Below are positions 1-10,577 of a stretch of 64,000 nucleotides of DNA, piece by piece. Where the stretch lies: positions 13,503,087 through 13,567,086 of the forward strand of contig CM055819.1 in the NCBI GenBank assembly GCA_029582265.1, in the 5' to 3' direction. Made by a program: the position numbers and the translations under genes. Each line of letters opens with the position of its first letter. Position 1 is the first letter of the stretch. The DNA is from Zoroaster sp. YZ-2022 (Eukaryota; Echinodermata; Asteroidea; Forcipulatida; Zoroasteridae). Under the pieces are notes generated by a model. That model saw nothing but the letters and a program-made list of their open reading frames with translations, was not told where the DNA came from and made no database searches.

Positions 1-1146
1 GTAGCTAGCTTTCAAACTGCAACTGGATGGATGAATAACTTTGAATATGTCTGTTTTTTTAATAGAATATGCAGCCAAAACAAATCTGTGCAGCTTACCC
101 CGCTACAACACTACATGTACTTATCTGGAACAATACACTATGTAAAATCACGGAGGAAGAGAACATTCCTCCATGATAAAATGAATGTTATTATGTTAGT
201 TTTCTTTTCAAGGATTGATTTATTATTATTTAGGAGGATTAGATTATATTAACAGAAAAACAGGATCTTCATCTGAGCATGCACATGACTCTATACCCCC
301 TTACATATACACTGCACACTCTTATAGTATACACAAAACCAACTCACACACACATGTATTGCATTGGATTACAGGCAGTGACCTCACGCTGTGTTGGCTA
401 CTGAGTGAGATTCAAACTAATTCGCCTTCAAACAAACCTTTGGTGAAGGTGCGAATTGAAGGGTGATTAACTTGCTTAACTTTTTCTTTACAAACCCCAC
501 TCCTATGGGGTTGTCACATACACTGTTAATAGAGGACAAATCTGTACGAAAGTGTGTTCTTAATGCAAGCTTGATTATACCACAAAGTAAAGTTACACTC
601 GGCGAAATTCACTTTGAAAAGCACCCGAACATGTCGCAGTCGGTAATTTGTTTTTGCCTCTGTTTTAGCGATCGATATAATAATGTAAACAAAAAAGAAA
701 ATGGACGGAGGACTAACTTTCATGAATGACTGCAATTTGGCGAAAATAGTTACACAGGAGTTTTTTTTACCACCTGTGGCTCAATTTCCGGACACTAAAA
801 ATTGTTATTTCTGGTAAAATTTGGACATTCATATTATGAGCGAAACGACAGTAACGCCTTTAAAAAAAAAACCTTTGCCTATGCACACTACATACTGTAA
901 TTTTAAGCATTTTTAAATTTGCTACACAAAATTCACAGATTGCTATACAAAAAATTATTTTGCTACTGTATGCAAATGCATTTTTTGCATCGCATTTTTG
1001 CTATGCAAAATGTTTGAACGAAATTGTTCCCTGTTATACTACATCTTGGTTCCTGGGTGTCCATCTTGGGTCTACTGCTCCCAACCAATCAGATTGTTCA
1101 AACTGCCCTCTTTATGAATAAATGAATACGAATAAGAAAACCTTAC
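1..1146. other. No gene seen; probably ALG5 intron
   Basis: I see no convincing exon here. The ALG5 exon ending at 1147 has a proper donor on the minus strand, so this stretch is most simply the following ALG5 intron, and the remaining exons lie left of the window. The short ORFs here have no recognisable motif, and 890-1015 is AT-rich with poor TTTGCTA-like repeats. Confidence 0.5.
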
Positions 1147-3879
1147 CTTGGTTGTGCGGTCTTTACTTCCGTCATCAATGACAATGACTTCATAAGTAAA
1201 TGACTTGTCCTGGATCTGTAAACAATAAATGTACAACATTAGTTGTACAAATGTGTGTGGTAGCCCTCAAGAATTGCATGCGTCATTAAATGTGATAAAT
1301 TGATTGAATATGTGATAAACATCAAATCCGTATCCTACCTGTCTGCTGTCTAAAAATGCAATTGTTTCATCCAACATTGAAGGCACTGTAAATAGACAAT
1401 AAATTTAAATTAACTGAAATACATGTATGTAACATTCTTCATCAAAAGTGGATCTGTGCATAGTTATTTGAGTGTCCAAACTAACTTGTGACCCCATTCA
1501 ATTGGCATTTATGAAATAGATGCTTACCCTTTTAAATGGGTGTTTGGTATCCTCAACAACTTCACGAGTTGTTGGATCATAATTCAGTAATTAACCAAAG
1601 GTGTCCACTCCTTTTAAATTCCAGACTGCTATTAAACAAAACGAAACAAATAACCAAGATACATACTAAAACTTGTTTTAGGCCTGTTTACAAACACAAA
1701 TTTGCTGTGCAACCAGTCATGCAATTTTGTAAAAGCATACGTGGCAATGTTTGATTAAACAGAGGATTTTTACGGAGGCTATGTCCTCCAATCCATTGCC
1801 CTGGGTGCCTGTTTCCCATAGACAATCTGCTATTCTAATGGAAGTGCTCTTAATACATGTACATGTACCTCAGGAAAAATGGCCTACAACTCACAAGAAT
1901 GAAATTCCAGGCCTAATAATAAGGCCGTGCATTTTCGGTTATTTCAGGAAGCAGAAACTCCAAATTGGAAATCTTTGGATACCCATATGTTTAAAAAAAC
2001 CTGTAAATACACAAGTTTATTAGAGTCACAATAAATGTGGACTTACTGTAATAATTTCCTGCCTCATTATTAAAAACGACTCATAGCATCCCCATTTCCC
2101 ACACACATACAAAAAGAATTCATGTGTCCCACACTATTCAAATAACTGTGAACAATAGGCACAAATACCAACTGGCATGACAACAGTCAACTTAAAACAA
2201 ACCAGATACTTCAAACAAAAGCAGGCAAGTCTGTGAAACACTGCCGGCAAATGTCACTTCCAAAGCCTTTATCCGAGTTTTCTTCAGTTTGTTAACAAAA
2301 AATTGGAGACTTCCATGTGTGTGTGGCTTAAATGTTCTGTCGGAATTTTAAGAAGTTGTCTACTGGTAATTGGAACCGAAAAATAATAATAATAATAATA
2401 ATAATACAGAAGATTTATAATGCGCACATATCCACCAAGAAGTGCTCAAGGCGCTTTACAGTAAACAAGAAATCATACAATAGCATAACAATAAAATAGC
2501 AAATGCAATATAATACTAAACAAAAGAAGTTGTCTACTGGTAATTGGAACCGAAAAATAATAATAATAATAATAATAATACAGAAGATTTATAATGCGCA
2601 CATATCCACCAAGAAGTGCTCAAGGCGCTTTACAGTAAACAAGAAATCATACAATAGCATAACAATAAAATAGCAAATGCAATATAATACTAAACAAAAG
2701 AAGTTGTCTACTGGTAATTGGAACCGAAAAATAATAATAATAATACAGAAGATTTATAATGCGCACATATCCACCAAGAAGTGCTCAAGGCGCTTTACAG
2801 TAAACAAGAAATCATACAATAGCATAACAATAAAATAGCAAATGCAATATAATACTAAACAAAAGAAGTTGTCTACTGGTAATTGGAACCGAAAAATAAT
2901 AATAATAATACAGAAGATTTATAATGCACATATCCACCAAGAAGTGCTCAAGGCGCTTTACAGTAAACAAGAAATCATACAATAGCATAACAATAAAATA
3001 GCAAATGCAATATAATACTAAACAAAAGAAGTTGTCTACTGGTAATTGGAACCGAAAAATAATAATAATAATACAGAAGATTTATAATGCGCACATATCC
3101 ACCAAGAAGTGCTCAAGGCGCTTTACAGTAAACGAGAAATCATACAATAGCATAACAATACAATAGCAAATGCAATATAATACTAAACAAAAGATTTTTT
3201 TTTTAAATGCATAAATGAATGTTAGTAGTCCTTATAGGCAATACACATAAGATGAGTTTTTAAGTTTTTCTTGAAGGAGTAAACAGTTTGAGATTCACGA
3301 ATGTACAGAGGCAAATCATTCCAAAGGCGTGGAGCCACAACTTCAAAAGATCTGTCACCCCAAGAATGTTTAGACTTTTGTTCAGCCAGCAGAAATTTTG
3401 CACTGGAACGTAACTTGCGAGAAGGGGCATAACATTTCAACAAGTCAGATATATATAATGGTCCACAATCAAATTGAACCGGATAATGACAGTTTCGGTC
3501 GGGTATACAAGTACCTGGAGACCCAACACAGCCTTATGGCCTGAAGCTATGAATCTTTCAATTTGTGCAAAAAAGTTGTGCATATAAAAACATCTAGAAC
3601 AAAACTTTCAAGATTTGTTCAAATAAAAATTATTACTTTCCTGAAATGCAAATTAAACTAACGAAAACCCTCACAACGAACAAACCATGTTAAACGCACA
3701 TCGTAATTCTTCATTGTATGACGGCACAATGACAGATAACTCCAAGGTGGCCTCATCTCCCAGGCTTGGGAATGGATGATTCTCATCTGTTGTTGGATCC
3801 ACAAAATATTTTTCACTGTCATATCGTCTCATGATGCATAAAATTTGTTCTTTGTTGTAACCGCAATGAAGATGAAAGT
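1147..3879 (-). CDS. ALG5: ALG5, dolichyl-phosphate beta-glucosyltransferase (partial, three exons)
   Basis: ALG5 is an ER-membrane GT2-family enzyme that moves glucose from UDP-glucose to dolichyl phosphate, the donor for the last steps of N-glycan precursor assembly. Three minus-strand exons are visible: 3879-3700, 1385-1339 and 1215-1147. The first encodes RYDSEKYFVDP and then LELSVIVPSYNEELR, the start of the GT2 fold. The second encodes PSMLDETIAFLDSRQ. The third encodes YEVIVIDDGSKDRTTK with the nucleotide-binding DDGS. All junctions have AG/GT sites and compatible phases (L is split between exons 1 and 2). In family members an N-terminal membrane helix precedes this region; I could not find its exon. 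At about 3832 the frame breaks: upstream codons read FIFIAVTTKNKFYAS in one frame and RYDSEKYF in another. This could be a one-base error, an allele, or a further short exon. The catalytic C-terminal half is beyond the left edge. Confidence 0.9.
1386..2345. other. ALG5 intron, no other feature seen
   Basis: Intronic DNA between ALG5 exons. The small ORFs (for example around 1536-2023) have no family signature. A vertebrate-like acatgtacatgt word occurs near 1855. Nothing else is supported. Confidence 0.5.
2351..3196 (-). repeat. Five tandem copies of a LINE 3' tail (about 165-175 bp each)
   Basis: A unit beginning AGAAGTTGTCTACTGGTAAT recurs from about 2351, 2524, 2698, 2865 and 3027. Each contains an (AAT)n run of variable length and then the sequence that, on the minus strand, reads GCGCCTTGAGCACTTCTTGG. 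The last copy runs directly into the minus-strand LINE coding end at 3480-3222, so the array is a multiplied 3' UTR/tail of that LINE. Copies are nearly identical, differing mainly in AAT number and a two-base loss (GCGCACA to GCACA near 2928), which points to recent tandem expansion. Confidence 0.85.
3222..3480 (-). mobile_element. Non-LTR retrotransposon (CR1/L2-like) ORF2 C-terminal fragment, copy A
   Basis: The minus strand encodes PLYISDLLKCYAPSRKLRSS, then FEVVAPRLWNDLPLYIR and FKKNLKTHL, ending at a stop. This is the conserved C-terminal tail found after the reverse transcriptase in CR1/L2/Rex-type LINEs (the P-R-LWN-LP motif). It is 5' truncated. The 3' UTR follows at 3196-2351 as a tandem array. 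A second copy with the same coding tail is at 18826-19196. Confidence 0.8.
3450..3560 (-). repeat. LINE-associated segment, inverted duplicate at 6079-6190
   Basis: About 105 bp here is the reverse complement of 6079-6190 with essentially no differences (key words: GGCCATAAGGCTGTGTTGGG and CCGGTTCAATTTGATTGTGG). It overlaps the 5' edge of LINE copy A. The pair lies 2.5 kb apart in opposite orientation, as expected for two 5'-truncated insertions or an inverted duplication. Confidence 0.75.
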
Positions 3880-4003
3880 CTGCAGAAATATCAATCAATA
3901 TTAATTTAATATTTGAAATAAAATAAAATAAATAAATGGTAGCAGTCTATGAACTATAAATAAAAAAAATATAAAAAACAATTGCAAAAGAGTAGTTAAT
4001 TAA

Positions 4004-4369
4004 CCCTCCTATAGGTTTAACAATCAAAGACACTCAAAATTTGTATGTAACTCCCAACCCATTGACTTTGTGCAGTGCACTCAAATAAATGCAAGGACAT
4101 GTGGCTATGGTAGGAGGTCAAACCAAAACCACTCAACTGTATGAGTCTGCTGCTATAACTTATGCAGTACATACACAGCTTTGTGTGACTCTGCATATAA
4201 CTTATGTAGGACATACATGTACAAGTGTGTTTGACTTTGCCACTAACTCCAGCACTCTTAGAGAAAAATACACATGTGTGAACAATTGACAATGCAACCA
4301 AAAATACTCAAGTGACTGTCTGTGGGTGCGGTGCTTACTGGGCCAAATTTCAGCCTGGGCATAGGAGGG
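4004..4369. mobile_element. TTAA-flanked MITE, family CCCTCCTATA, copy 1
   Basis: TTAA lies at 4000-4003 and 4370-4373. The element begins CCCTCCTATAGGTTTAACA and ends GGGCATAGGAGGG, so it has short inverted termini inside a TTAA duplication. Another copy, in the opposite orientation, is at 41336-41639. The body contains repeated CACTCAAAATTTGTATGT and GTGACTCT-like words. A TTAA target and terminal CCC/GGG are the piggyBac superfamily pattern, so this is read as a non-autonomous piggyBac-like element. Confidence 0.75.
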
Positions 4370-4373
4370 TTAA

Positions 4374-4793
4374 TTAATTAATGGCCTTTGTTTCGAACCT
4401 AGTAGGTTCTTTCTCAAAGGCAAAATGCTATAAATATTAATAATTTAGTGATGTATTTATTCATGATTCAGCGCTTGGCTGAAGTTGTTGTCATGCAGGG
4501 TATTCCCAAATGGTACCCAGGCAATCATAAACGTCCTGTAACGTACATCTACATGTACATTAGGTGTGAGATTGCCTGGGTACTAATAGTTAGTATCCTA
4601 CATGTAGGTGACAACGACCCGATCAAATAATAGTGCCTCATTTAACAATGCTTTGGCTAAATATTTAATTGGAAAATACTTAATTGATACTGATTTACTC
4701 CGCTTTTGAAGGTAAAATTCATGCATTAAAAATATGAAAACAGAATATGCAGGTCACAGGTCTTTGAGATATACATGTGTACATATACTGAAC
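4374..4793. other. Non-coding stretch, no feature recognised
   Basis: AT-rich sequence between two mobile elements. Near 4503-4612 there is a pair of words, GGTACCCAGGCAATC and GATTGCCTGGGTACTA, forming a short inverted repeat like the one at 21929-22000. No gene is supported. Confidence 0.4.
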
Positions 4794-5121
4794 AGCAAAA
4801 GAAACGCAAGTCCGAGGACAGCAAAAGAAACGCAAGTCCGAGGTCTTGTCAAGTTTTCAAACAGAAGACAAACCATTTTGATTCTAATCACTCATTTAAT
4901 GAAAAATGCTTTCAATTTGTGAGCTGAAAGTGACTGTTGAATGTGAAAATCTTGCAATGCAATTTCAACAGTCACTTTCAGCTCACAAATTGAAAGCATT
5001 TTTCATTAAATGACTGATTAGAATCAAAATGGTTTGTCTTCTGTTTGAAAACTTGACAAGACCTCGGACTTGCGTTTCTTTTGCTGTCCTCGGACTTGCG
5101 TTTCTTTTGCTGTTCAGTATA
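4794..5121. mobile_element. Foldback element, near-perfect 328-bp palindrome
   Basis: The left arm starts TATACTGAACAGCAAAAG and the right arm ends with its reverse complement CTTTTGCTGTTCAGTATA. Arms of about 150 bp pair almost perfectly around a short centre near 4955 (TGAAAATCTTGCAATG). Each arm carries a tandem pair of the word CAGCAAAAGAAACGCAAGTC. TA at both outer edges fits a Tc1/mariner-type target, but that assignment is inferred. Confidence 0.8.
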
Positions 5122-5126
5122 CTTAA

Positions 5127-5749
5127 AGGGACAATTGTCACAATCAACAGGGCATGGAATCGGAGTACTTGTTTTAGATTAACTCAGTAACTGAAAATCT
5201 TCTTCTTATCGAGTCCATACACGAGTTCATACTCTGTTCAGTCACGTCTGCACACACCTCTTAGCAGTATCATTGAATTCCGCAAGATCAGCAGTAGTGC
5301 ATGCTCTCTCCAAGGAGGGGACAACTGAGGTGTTCCATTGTCTGAGGTTCTGCCCCCACAGTCACATTCCATTGAGTTGGATATGTAGCGCCATTTACTG
5401 ATAAATGCTTACACCAGTGTCCAACTCAAGTTCTTAAAATGGTTTAGGCATTTCCACTCTGCCCATGTACATGTACAATCTGCACCAGTGGGGAGTTCTT
5501 CACTAGAGGCTGTTAAGGTCATTGCAATCTTTGGGGGCATATCAGTAAGCCTTTCATTCCACATGTTGGATCTTGATTCACTGATGTTTAGTGAAAACAA
5601 TACCCCACAAGATAAGGTCATATTAATTACCATTGCTGCTGCATAAATGAGCCAGTAATGTTCAGTCACTGTGTTCATCTTAAACTAGGACACCGATCCA
5701 TTCTATGCCCGGGTTGAAAGTCTGCTCTGATCGTGACGATATTGCCCCT
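5127..5749. mobile_element. TTAA-flanked MITE, family AGGGRCAATATCGTCAC, copy 1 (623 bp)
   Basis: TTAA at 5123-5126 and 5750-5753 flank an element starting AGGGACAATTGTCACAATCA and ending with the reverse complement of AGGGGCAATATCGTCACGATC. Shorter copies lie at 16182-16333 and 28604-28814, with partial copies near 23350-23435 and 26340-26487. The minus-strand ORF inside (5409-5678) lies entirely in this repeat and is not treated as a gene. Confidence 0.75.
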
Positions 5750-5753
5750 TTAA

Positions 5754-6078
5754 CCCCAGACATCACTGACTGGGTTGGCCTTGGCCTGGTAATACACAAT
5801 GAGATGTGTATAACATGTAACACCAGGCTTCAAGCAGCATTGAGAGTCTATGTGCAGTATACATAGCTGGCAGCTGTACATGTACAAATGTACGCTGTAT
5901 TTCAATGGATAAATTTAGCATTCAGTCAGAATTGTGTACACTATCCCATGTCCTACATGTGGCCTAAAAATTGTCTTCTGTGTTTTTGTTGAGATACCAA
6001 GCTCATTTTATAATGAAACTTACCTGGAAGTTGAAATGTCCACTAGTTTGCTGCTAATATGTTTTACTGCTAATATGT
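5754..6078. other. Non-coding stretch, no feature recognised
   Basis: No exon, RNA gene or clear repeat edge seen. Part of it (about 5820-5960, with CAGCTGTACATGTACAAATG) resembles repeated DNA near 15900-15970 in inverted orientation, so it is probably an old interspersed repeat. Confidence 0.4.
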
Positions 6079-6190
6079 TTTATAGCTTCAGGCCATAAGG
6101 CTGTGTTGGGTCTCCAGGTACTTGTATACCCGACCGAAACTGTCATTATCCGGTTCAATTTGATTGTGGACCATTATATATATCTGACAC
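6079..6190 (+). repeat. LINE-associated segment, inverted duplicate of 3450-3560
   Basis: See the 3450-3560 entry. The match stops at TATATATATCTGACA, after which the sequences diverge. Confidence 0.7.
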
Positions 6191-6640
6191 TGTTGAAATT
6201 CACAATGCTCAATACAGTGACCATGGACTTGTTAATGACAAAATATCTGGAGTCGAGTTGGAGATAGTGTCAATATTGACCTTTGGGTCACTATTTGACA
6301 TGCACAATAAATCCTGCTGACAACGTTCAAGGATTTTTTAATGTTGTTGAAGATTTTTTAATGTTGTTGAATGGTGATATGATTACATACTGTGTAGTCA
6401 TGCAGTACGCATCAATACAATTTTAATGCAAAACCGTTTTTAGTTGTTGTTGATGTTGTGACTATATTGATTATGACATGAATGAGGACAACTGTATTGA
6501 GGCCAATTCTTGCTTGTACAGTTGAGCACAATCAAACAGGTCTGATATCATAGAAATCTTATCTACTTAAAGCTACATGTATACCCAGCCCGCAAATAAA
6601 AGCTGCCCCAGTTGTGTGCACAATTATAGTGCAAAAATCA

Positions 6641-6977
6641 TCGTGGCCGAGTGGTCTAGCTTACCGGACTCAAGTTCTGGTGTTAGCAGCAGAATGCGGG
6701 TTCGAATCCCGGCCGTGACACTTGTGTCCTTGAGCAAGACACTTAACCATAATTGCTTCTCTCCACCCAGGGGTTAAATGGGTACCTGTGAGGGCAGAGT
6801 TGGTTGATTAGCCCTATATGCGCTGTAATGGCAGCAATTGAGCTGTATACTCCACAGGGAGCTGAGATGGTTTCAGGAATGATTTATGAGCCTTATGAGC
6901 AGGGGTAATGATATAATGCGCCTTGAGCACCACTTAGTTGGTGGATACGTGTGCTATGTAAGTCCACACATTATTAG
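6641..6977 (+). mobile_element. tRNA-Leu(CAA)-derived SINE, copy 1
   Basis: The head reads TGGCCGAGTGGTCTAGCTTA (box A) and GGGTTCGAATCCCGGCC (box B), with GACTCAAGTTCTGGT between them. That is the anticodon arm of a tRNA-Leu with CAA. Type-II tRNA architecture and these Pol III boxes mark a tRNA-derived SINE. The tail, from GCGCCTTGAGCACCACTTAG to TAAGTCCACACATTATTA, resembles the tail of the LINE at 2351-3480. Other near-complete copies on the minus strand are at 20231-20570, 43801-44160 and 53227-53574. Confidence 0.9.
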
Positions 6978-6982
6978 GTGTT

Positions 6983-7606
6983 TGGGTTGGTGCCCAAACA
7001 CCTCTTGATATTGTTCGGGTTTTTATACTTCTTCTTTTTCTTCTCAATAAGACTTATCCACAGACAAAAACATAGTTGCAGAGTTCACAGAACCTTAAAA
7101 CTTCACACACCTTAGCATGTAGTTGTGCCTAAACCTTAATACGTAGTTGTACACTAAGTTGTGACGTCATAGTGAGGTCATCAGATATCGAATTACACTA
7201 AATCAAAGGTTAATATTTTCAAAAAATCATATCTCATGAACCACAAACGATATTTTCAGTCTTTGCACCATGTTATAGACCTTTAATTATGTGATTTTTC
7301 GTACACAGACGTGACCCCAATCCGACCTCTCCTTCTGGTCGAAACCGGAAGTTGAACATTTCAAAAGAAATTCAAATAAATTCAAAAAATCATATCTCAT
7401 GAACCACAGAAAATATTTTCACAATTTTTGCATCATCTTAAAGACCTTGAACTATGTCACATTTCTTACACAGACATGACCCCAATTTGACCTCTCCTTC
7501 CGGTCGAAAATAGAAGTTTAAACGAACAACTATTCAGAAGCACAGCCATACTGACGTTCTCTTACACACAGACATATCGGCCTATACTAGTAGTGTGTAT
7601 ATGCAT
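6983..7606. repeat. Repetitive stretch with short palindrome and a 140-bp direct duplication
   Basis: A palindrome around GGTGTTTGGGTTGGTGCCCA occurs at 6983-7012. A block starting TTCAAAAAATCATATCTCAT at about 7218-7359 is repeated, diverged, at about 7381-7519; both contain CATGAACCAC and CTCTCCTTC-GGTCGAAA. The AGGTGTT/AACACCT words reappear near 12684-12780. No gene is seen. Confidence 0.6.
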
Positions 7607-7610
7607 TATC

Positions 7611-8311
7611 TAAGGCCAAAAAAAAACAAATTGTTGAGTGAAAATATTTGAAGGGTCGGTCGGGATTTTGTTTTCTTTTTTTTTTTTTTCTTTTTTTTCT
7701 CCTTAACTGTCATTTTAAGATTGAAATGTATTGGAACTGAAACCACATACCATGTTTTTCATTTGTATACCTATCAGCAAGGAATTTTGCTTCAGAATAA
7801 AAGTATCCCAAGCATTTTTGTTGTACTTTTCGCTGTGACAGCAAATTCATCCATATTGCGTGCAATGCTCAACATGCAACATGTGAGTGGCCATTCGATT
7901 TGAAAACGTGTAGATCGAGTCGCAATCGTTGACACACGTACAGTGCGGGGAGCCAGTGCACAACATGTGAGGGCCATTTGATTTGAAAACGTGTAGATTG
8001 AGTCGCAATTTAATCGTTGGCACACAGTGTGTGCGAAGGCAGTGCACCGTGAGGGCCGGGGCCATTCGATTCAAAAACATGTAGATTGAGTCTTGGGTAC
8101 CAGTAAATTTACCGGTAAAAAAATGTGGAAAATTTCACAAATCAAACGTATTATGTTTTATACAAAGAAAATTGGTAAGTTTCATTAATAAATAAGGCTA
8201 TGAATGACGGGGAAATTTTTTTTTTTTTTTTTAAACCCGACCCGAGATTTCAGCACTTTTGGGTCGGTCGGTGGAGGGCAACTCAACATCTTTTTGTGTG
8301 TGGCCTAATTA
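7611..8311. mobile_element. Inverted-terminal element with three internal direct repeats
   Basis: The left end reads TAAGGCCAAAAAAAAACAAA and the right end is the complement of TTAGGCCACACACAAAAAGA; both are followed inwards by a GTTGAGT word and a GGTCGGTCGG word. Inside, a unit of about 80-90 bp starting GCCATTCGATTTGAAAACGT is present three times (about 7891, 7972 and 8061). The superfamily is not determined. Confidence 0.5.
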
Positions 8312-8319
8312 GAATAGAA

Positions 8320-8480
8320 TAGTTCGAGTTTACGAAGACCGCGCAGGTCATGACCTGCCGGCCATGCATGCACGTACGCGCAGCATGCAGCAACAAAAAC
8401 AATGGCTTCCTTGAGTGTCGGGCCCGTCTGCAGAAAATGCGTCGCAGAAAATGTACTATTAATAATAATTTATCTAGCAT
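8320..8480. promoter_or_regulatory. CpG-richer spacer between ALG5 and the flavin-reductase gene (candidate promoter)
   Basis: This short stretch (for example TGCCGGCCATGCATGCACGT) has far more CpG than its surroundings and lies between the divergently oriented ALG5 and flavin-reductase genes. An ATG at about 8402 (MASLSVGPVCRKC) could begin a first exon of the plus-strand gene, but no good donor follows. This is weak positional evidence only. Confidence 0.2.
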
Positions 8481-8485
8481 GTAAA

Positions 8486-9590
8486 ACCCATGCACACTTG
8501 TATACTTAGTGACTGTTTAAGTGCTCTCCAAGCTATCTCGGATCCTATCCCAGAAAATAAATTAATTTGTGATATTCGTCATATCTTACTTAATATTCAA
8601 AACCAAATCAATATAGTTATTTTTGAATGGGTCCCCGGACACTGTGAAATTAAAGGAAATGAGGAAGCAGACAAACAAGCAAAACTGGCTACTTACAAAA
8701 ATAAAATTGATGTCAATATCCCTCTCTCTGATACAGAAATTAAACATATATTGAAATTCAATCTTGAAGAAAAATGGCAAAAAACATGGAGAGAAACAAA
8801 ATCTTCCAATTTAAAAACTTTTCAACAGGCAAAATTACATTTTAACACATGGGGCCTTCCACGATGGAAAGAAGTTATCCTTCACAGACTCAGGCTTGGA
8901 GTATGCAGAAACTTAAATAGTTTCCTCCATAAGATGGGGAAACATCCAGATGGTTTATGCGATACTTGCAATGATAATGTTAAACTTCTAATTAACTGCA
9001 AAAAATACCAACAAAACAGGGACACATTACAAAAAAATCTAGGATACTCAAACGCCCAAATGACCTTAAAAAAATTATTGGGAGAAAAACAAAATGCTTG
9101 TGAAATAATAAATTTCATCAAAAAAAGTAACATCAATAACGGACATCGCCCTCTATACCCTTGTATTACATTTTTTTTTCTTTTCCTTTTTTATTCTTCA
9201 TAAACATTTCTTCATAATTACATGTACCTTTTAACTTCATAAAGTGTGATCTCTGCGATTGTTTAAGATTAATGCCTATCTGTTTGGGAGAAAGCTGACG
9301 ATTGACTGGGCATTGCAACTTCTCTTCCCCCTGGAGGTGTTGCGGATCTGCAAAACAGCTGGCGGTGCCCGGGCACTTAAATTGCCGGTACACGATCCGG
9401 CCTCGCAGGGCTCATCACAACTTTAGTTGCATTGTGCTTAGTGGATCAGTCAGCCGCCTCCCTTTTGTATACCTTTCTTCTATAATATTTTCGCTTCACT
9501 TTTCTTCAGGCTCAGTTTTAATTTTTATTGTTGATGGCACAAAGGGCACATAGTTTGCCAAAGTGCCAACAAAACCAACAACAACAACAT
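8486..9590 (+). mobile_element. Non-LTR retrotransposon 3' end with RNase H domain
   Basis: An open frame to 9203 encodes LSDCLSALQAI, FEWVPGHCEIKGNEEADKQA and, further on, a Cys-containing tail (GLCDTCNDNVKLL). The D of LSD, the H of PGH and the D of EEAD fit an RNase H fold like that at the end of I-clade/Jockey-related LINE ORF2 proteins. The 5' end is cut off abruptly. A 3' UTR appears to run to an AAC-repeat end near 9574-9590. No stop interrupts about 230 codons, so the insertion is fairly young. It is not a host gene. Confidence 0.75.
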
Positions 9591-9708
9591 GGAATCCAAA
9601 TTGTTATCATTTTTGGAAATGAGTTGGACAAAGTTTCTTTCATGTGCAAGTGGATGGAAGCAATAGACGGTATGGTTGAGTGTGATATTGCCAATGTCCA
9701 TGTCTAAC

Positions 9709-9730
9709 CATGGAGGAATTCCTCCATGGT
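9709..9730. repeat. Perfect 22-bp palindrome
   Basis: A perfect self-complementary sequence centred on GAATTC between 9709 and 9730 (CCATGGAGGAA and its complement), with GTCTAACC partly repeated outside it. It lies in otherwise unremarkable DNA. Confidence 0.8.
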
Positions 9731-10174
9731 CTAACCATCGAGCAAGGAATGGTCTAACGTCAGGGCTGTTGGAGCTAACGTACATAACAACGTCGCTGGT
9801 AACGAACGATCACAGAATCTCTGTTACAGCTAATGTTACAGGTAATGTAGGAATTAATTTTAAAAGAATTTGAAAAATATCTGGACCTAATCAGACTACA
9901 TATTTTTTGTAAAATAGTTGGACTTAGGCCTATATGAAAAATATCCTTGACAATTTAACTATGTCGTCAGACTTTTAATATCTCATTGTGGTCTGTCCCT
10001 CAGTATCGTATCTTTTGTTGTTGACATTATTATCATACTTTTTTAGTGACAATTTCAAAAAAAGATCATTCCTGGTGATTATTTTCAATAGTTAAAAAAA
10101 TCCCCCAAAACCCTTAAAAAGTGGCGGTCGGATACGACATTCTTTCCAAAAATTCAGTCAAGTTTCAAGTATGC

Positions 10175-10577
10175 AGTAAGCTTGGGCGATAAAGATTTTT
10201 TTTATCCACGATATATCGGCAAACATATATTGCAGTTTTCAATAATATCGAATTTTGTTTTTGCATTCATTCATGATTGCTTTAGAGCCAATAACCACAG
10301 GTATGTACCCTCTACAATTGCAAATTTATTTGCAGTGTGTATATGTACTTCTGACGTAGTTTGCTTTTGTTTCTGATTTCTAAAAGCTCAAACGACTAAT
10401 GATTTTATTTCCATGGACTATCTGACTTGACTCACAATGTCGATTTATATTTTATCATGATATATTTGTATTCGTGATTCGCCAATATGCCGATAACTTA
10501 AATAGATTCTCGATATTGTAATCGAATAAAAAAAGTTATCGCAATATTCGATATCGTGTTTATCGCCCAAGCTTAGT
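10175..10577. mobile_element. MITE with GCTTGGGCGATAA termini, copy 1
   Basis: Inverted termini TAAGCTTGGGCGATAAA and TTTATCGCCCAAGCTTA bound about 400 bp that is rich in CGATATAT-like words. A longer copy is at 30206-31084. The termini look hAT-like, but the target duplication is not clear. Confidence 0.7.

Noticed and set aside
5409..5678. 89-codon minus-strand ORF with membrane-like start
   Set aside because: It lies entirely within a TTAA-flanked repeat; equivalent DNA at 16182-16333 and 28604-28814 does not preserve the frame.
6641..6720. Functional tRNA-Leu gene
   Set aside because: No closed acceptor stem, and it is joined to a SINE body and tail with several dispersed copies.
8402..8460. 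First exon MASLSVGPVCRKC of the flavin-reductase gene
   Set aside because: It is in the right place and CpG-rich, but no proper donor follows and the gap to the next exon is 6 kb. Kept only as a possible promoter region.
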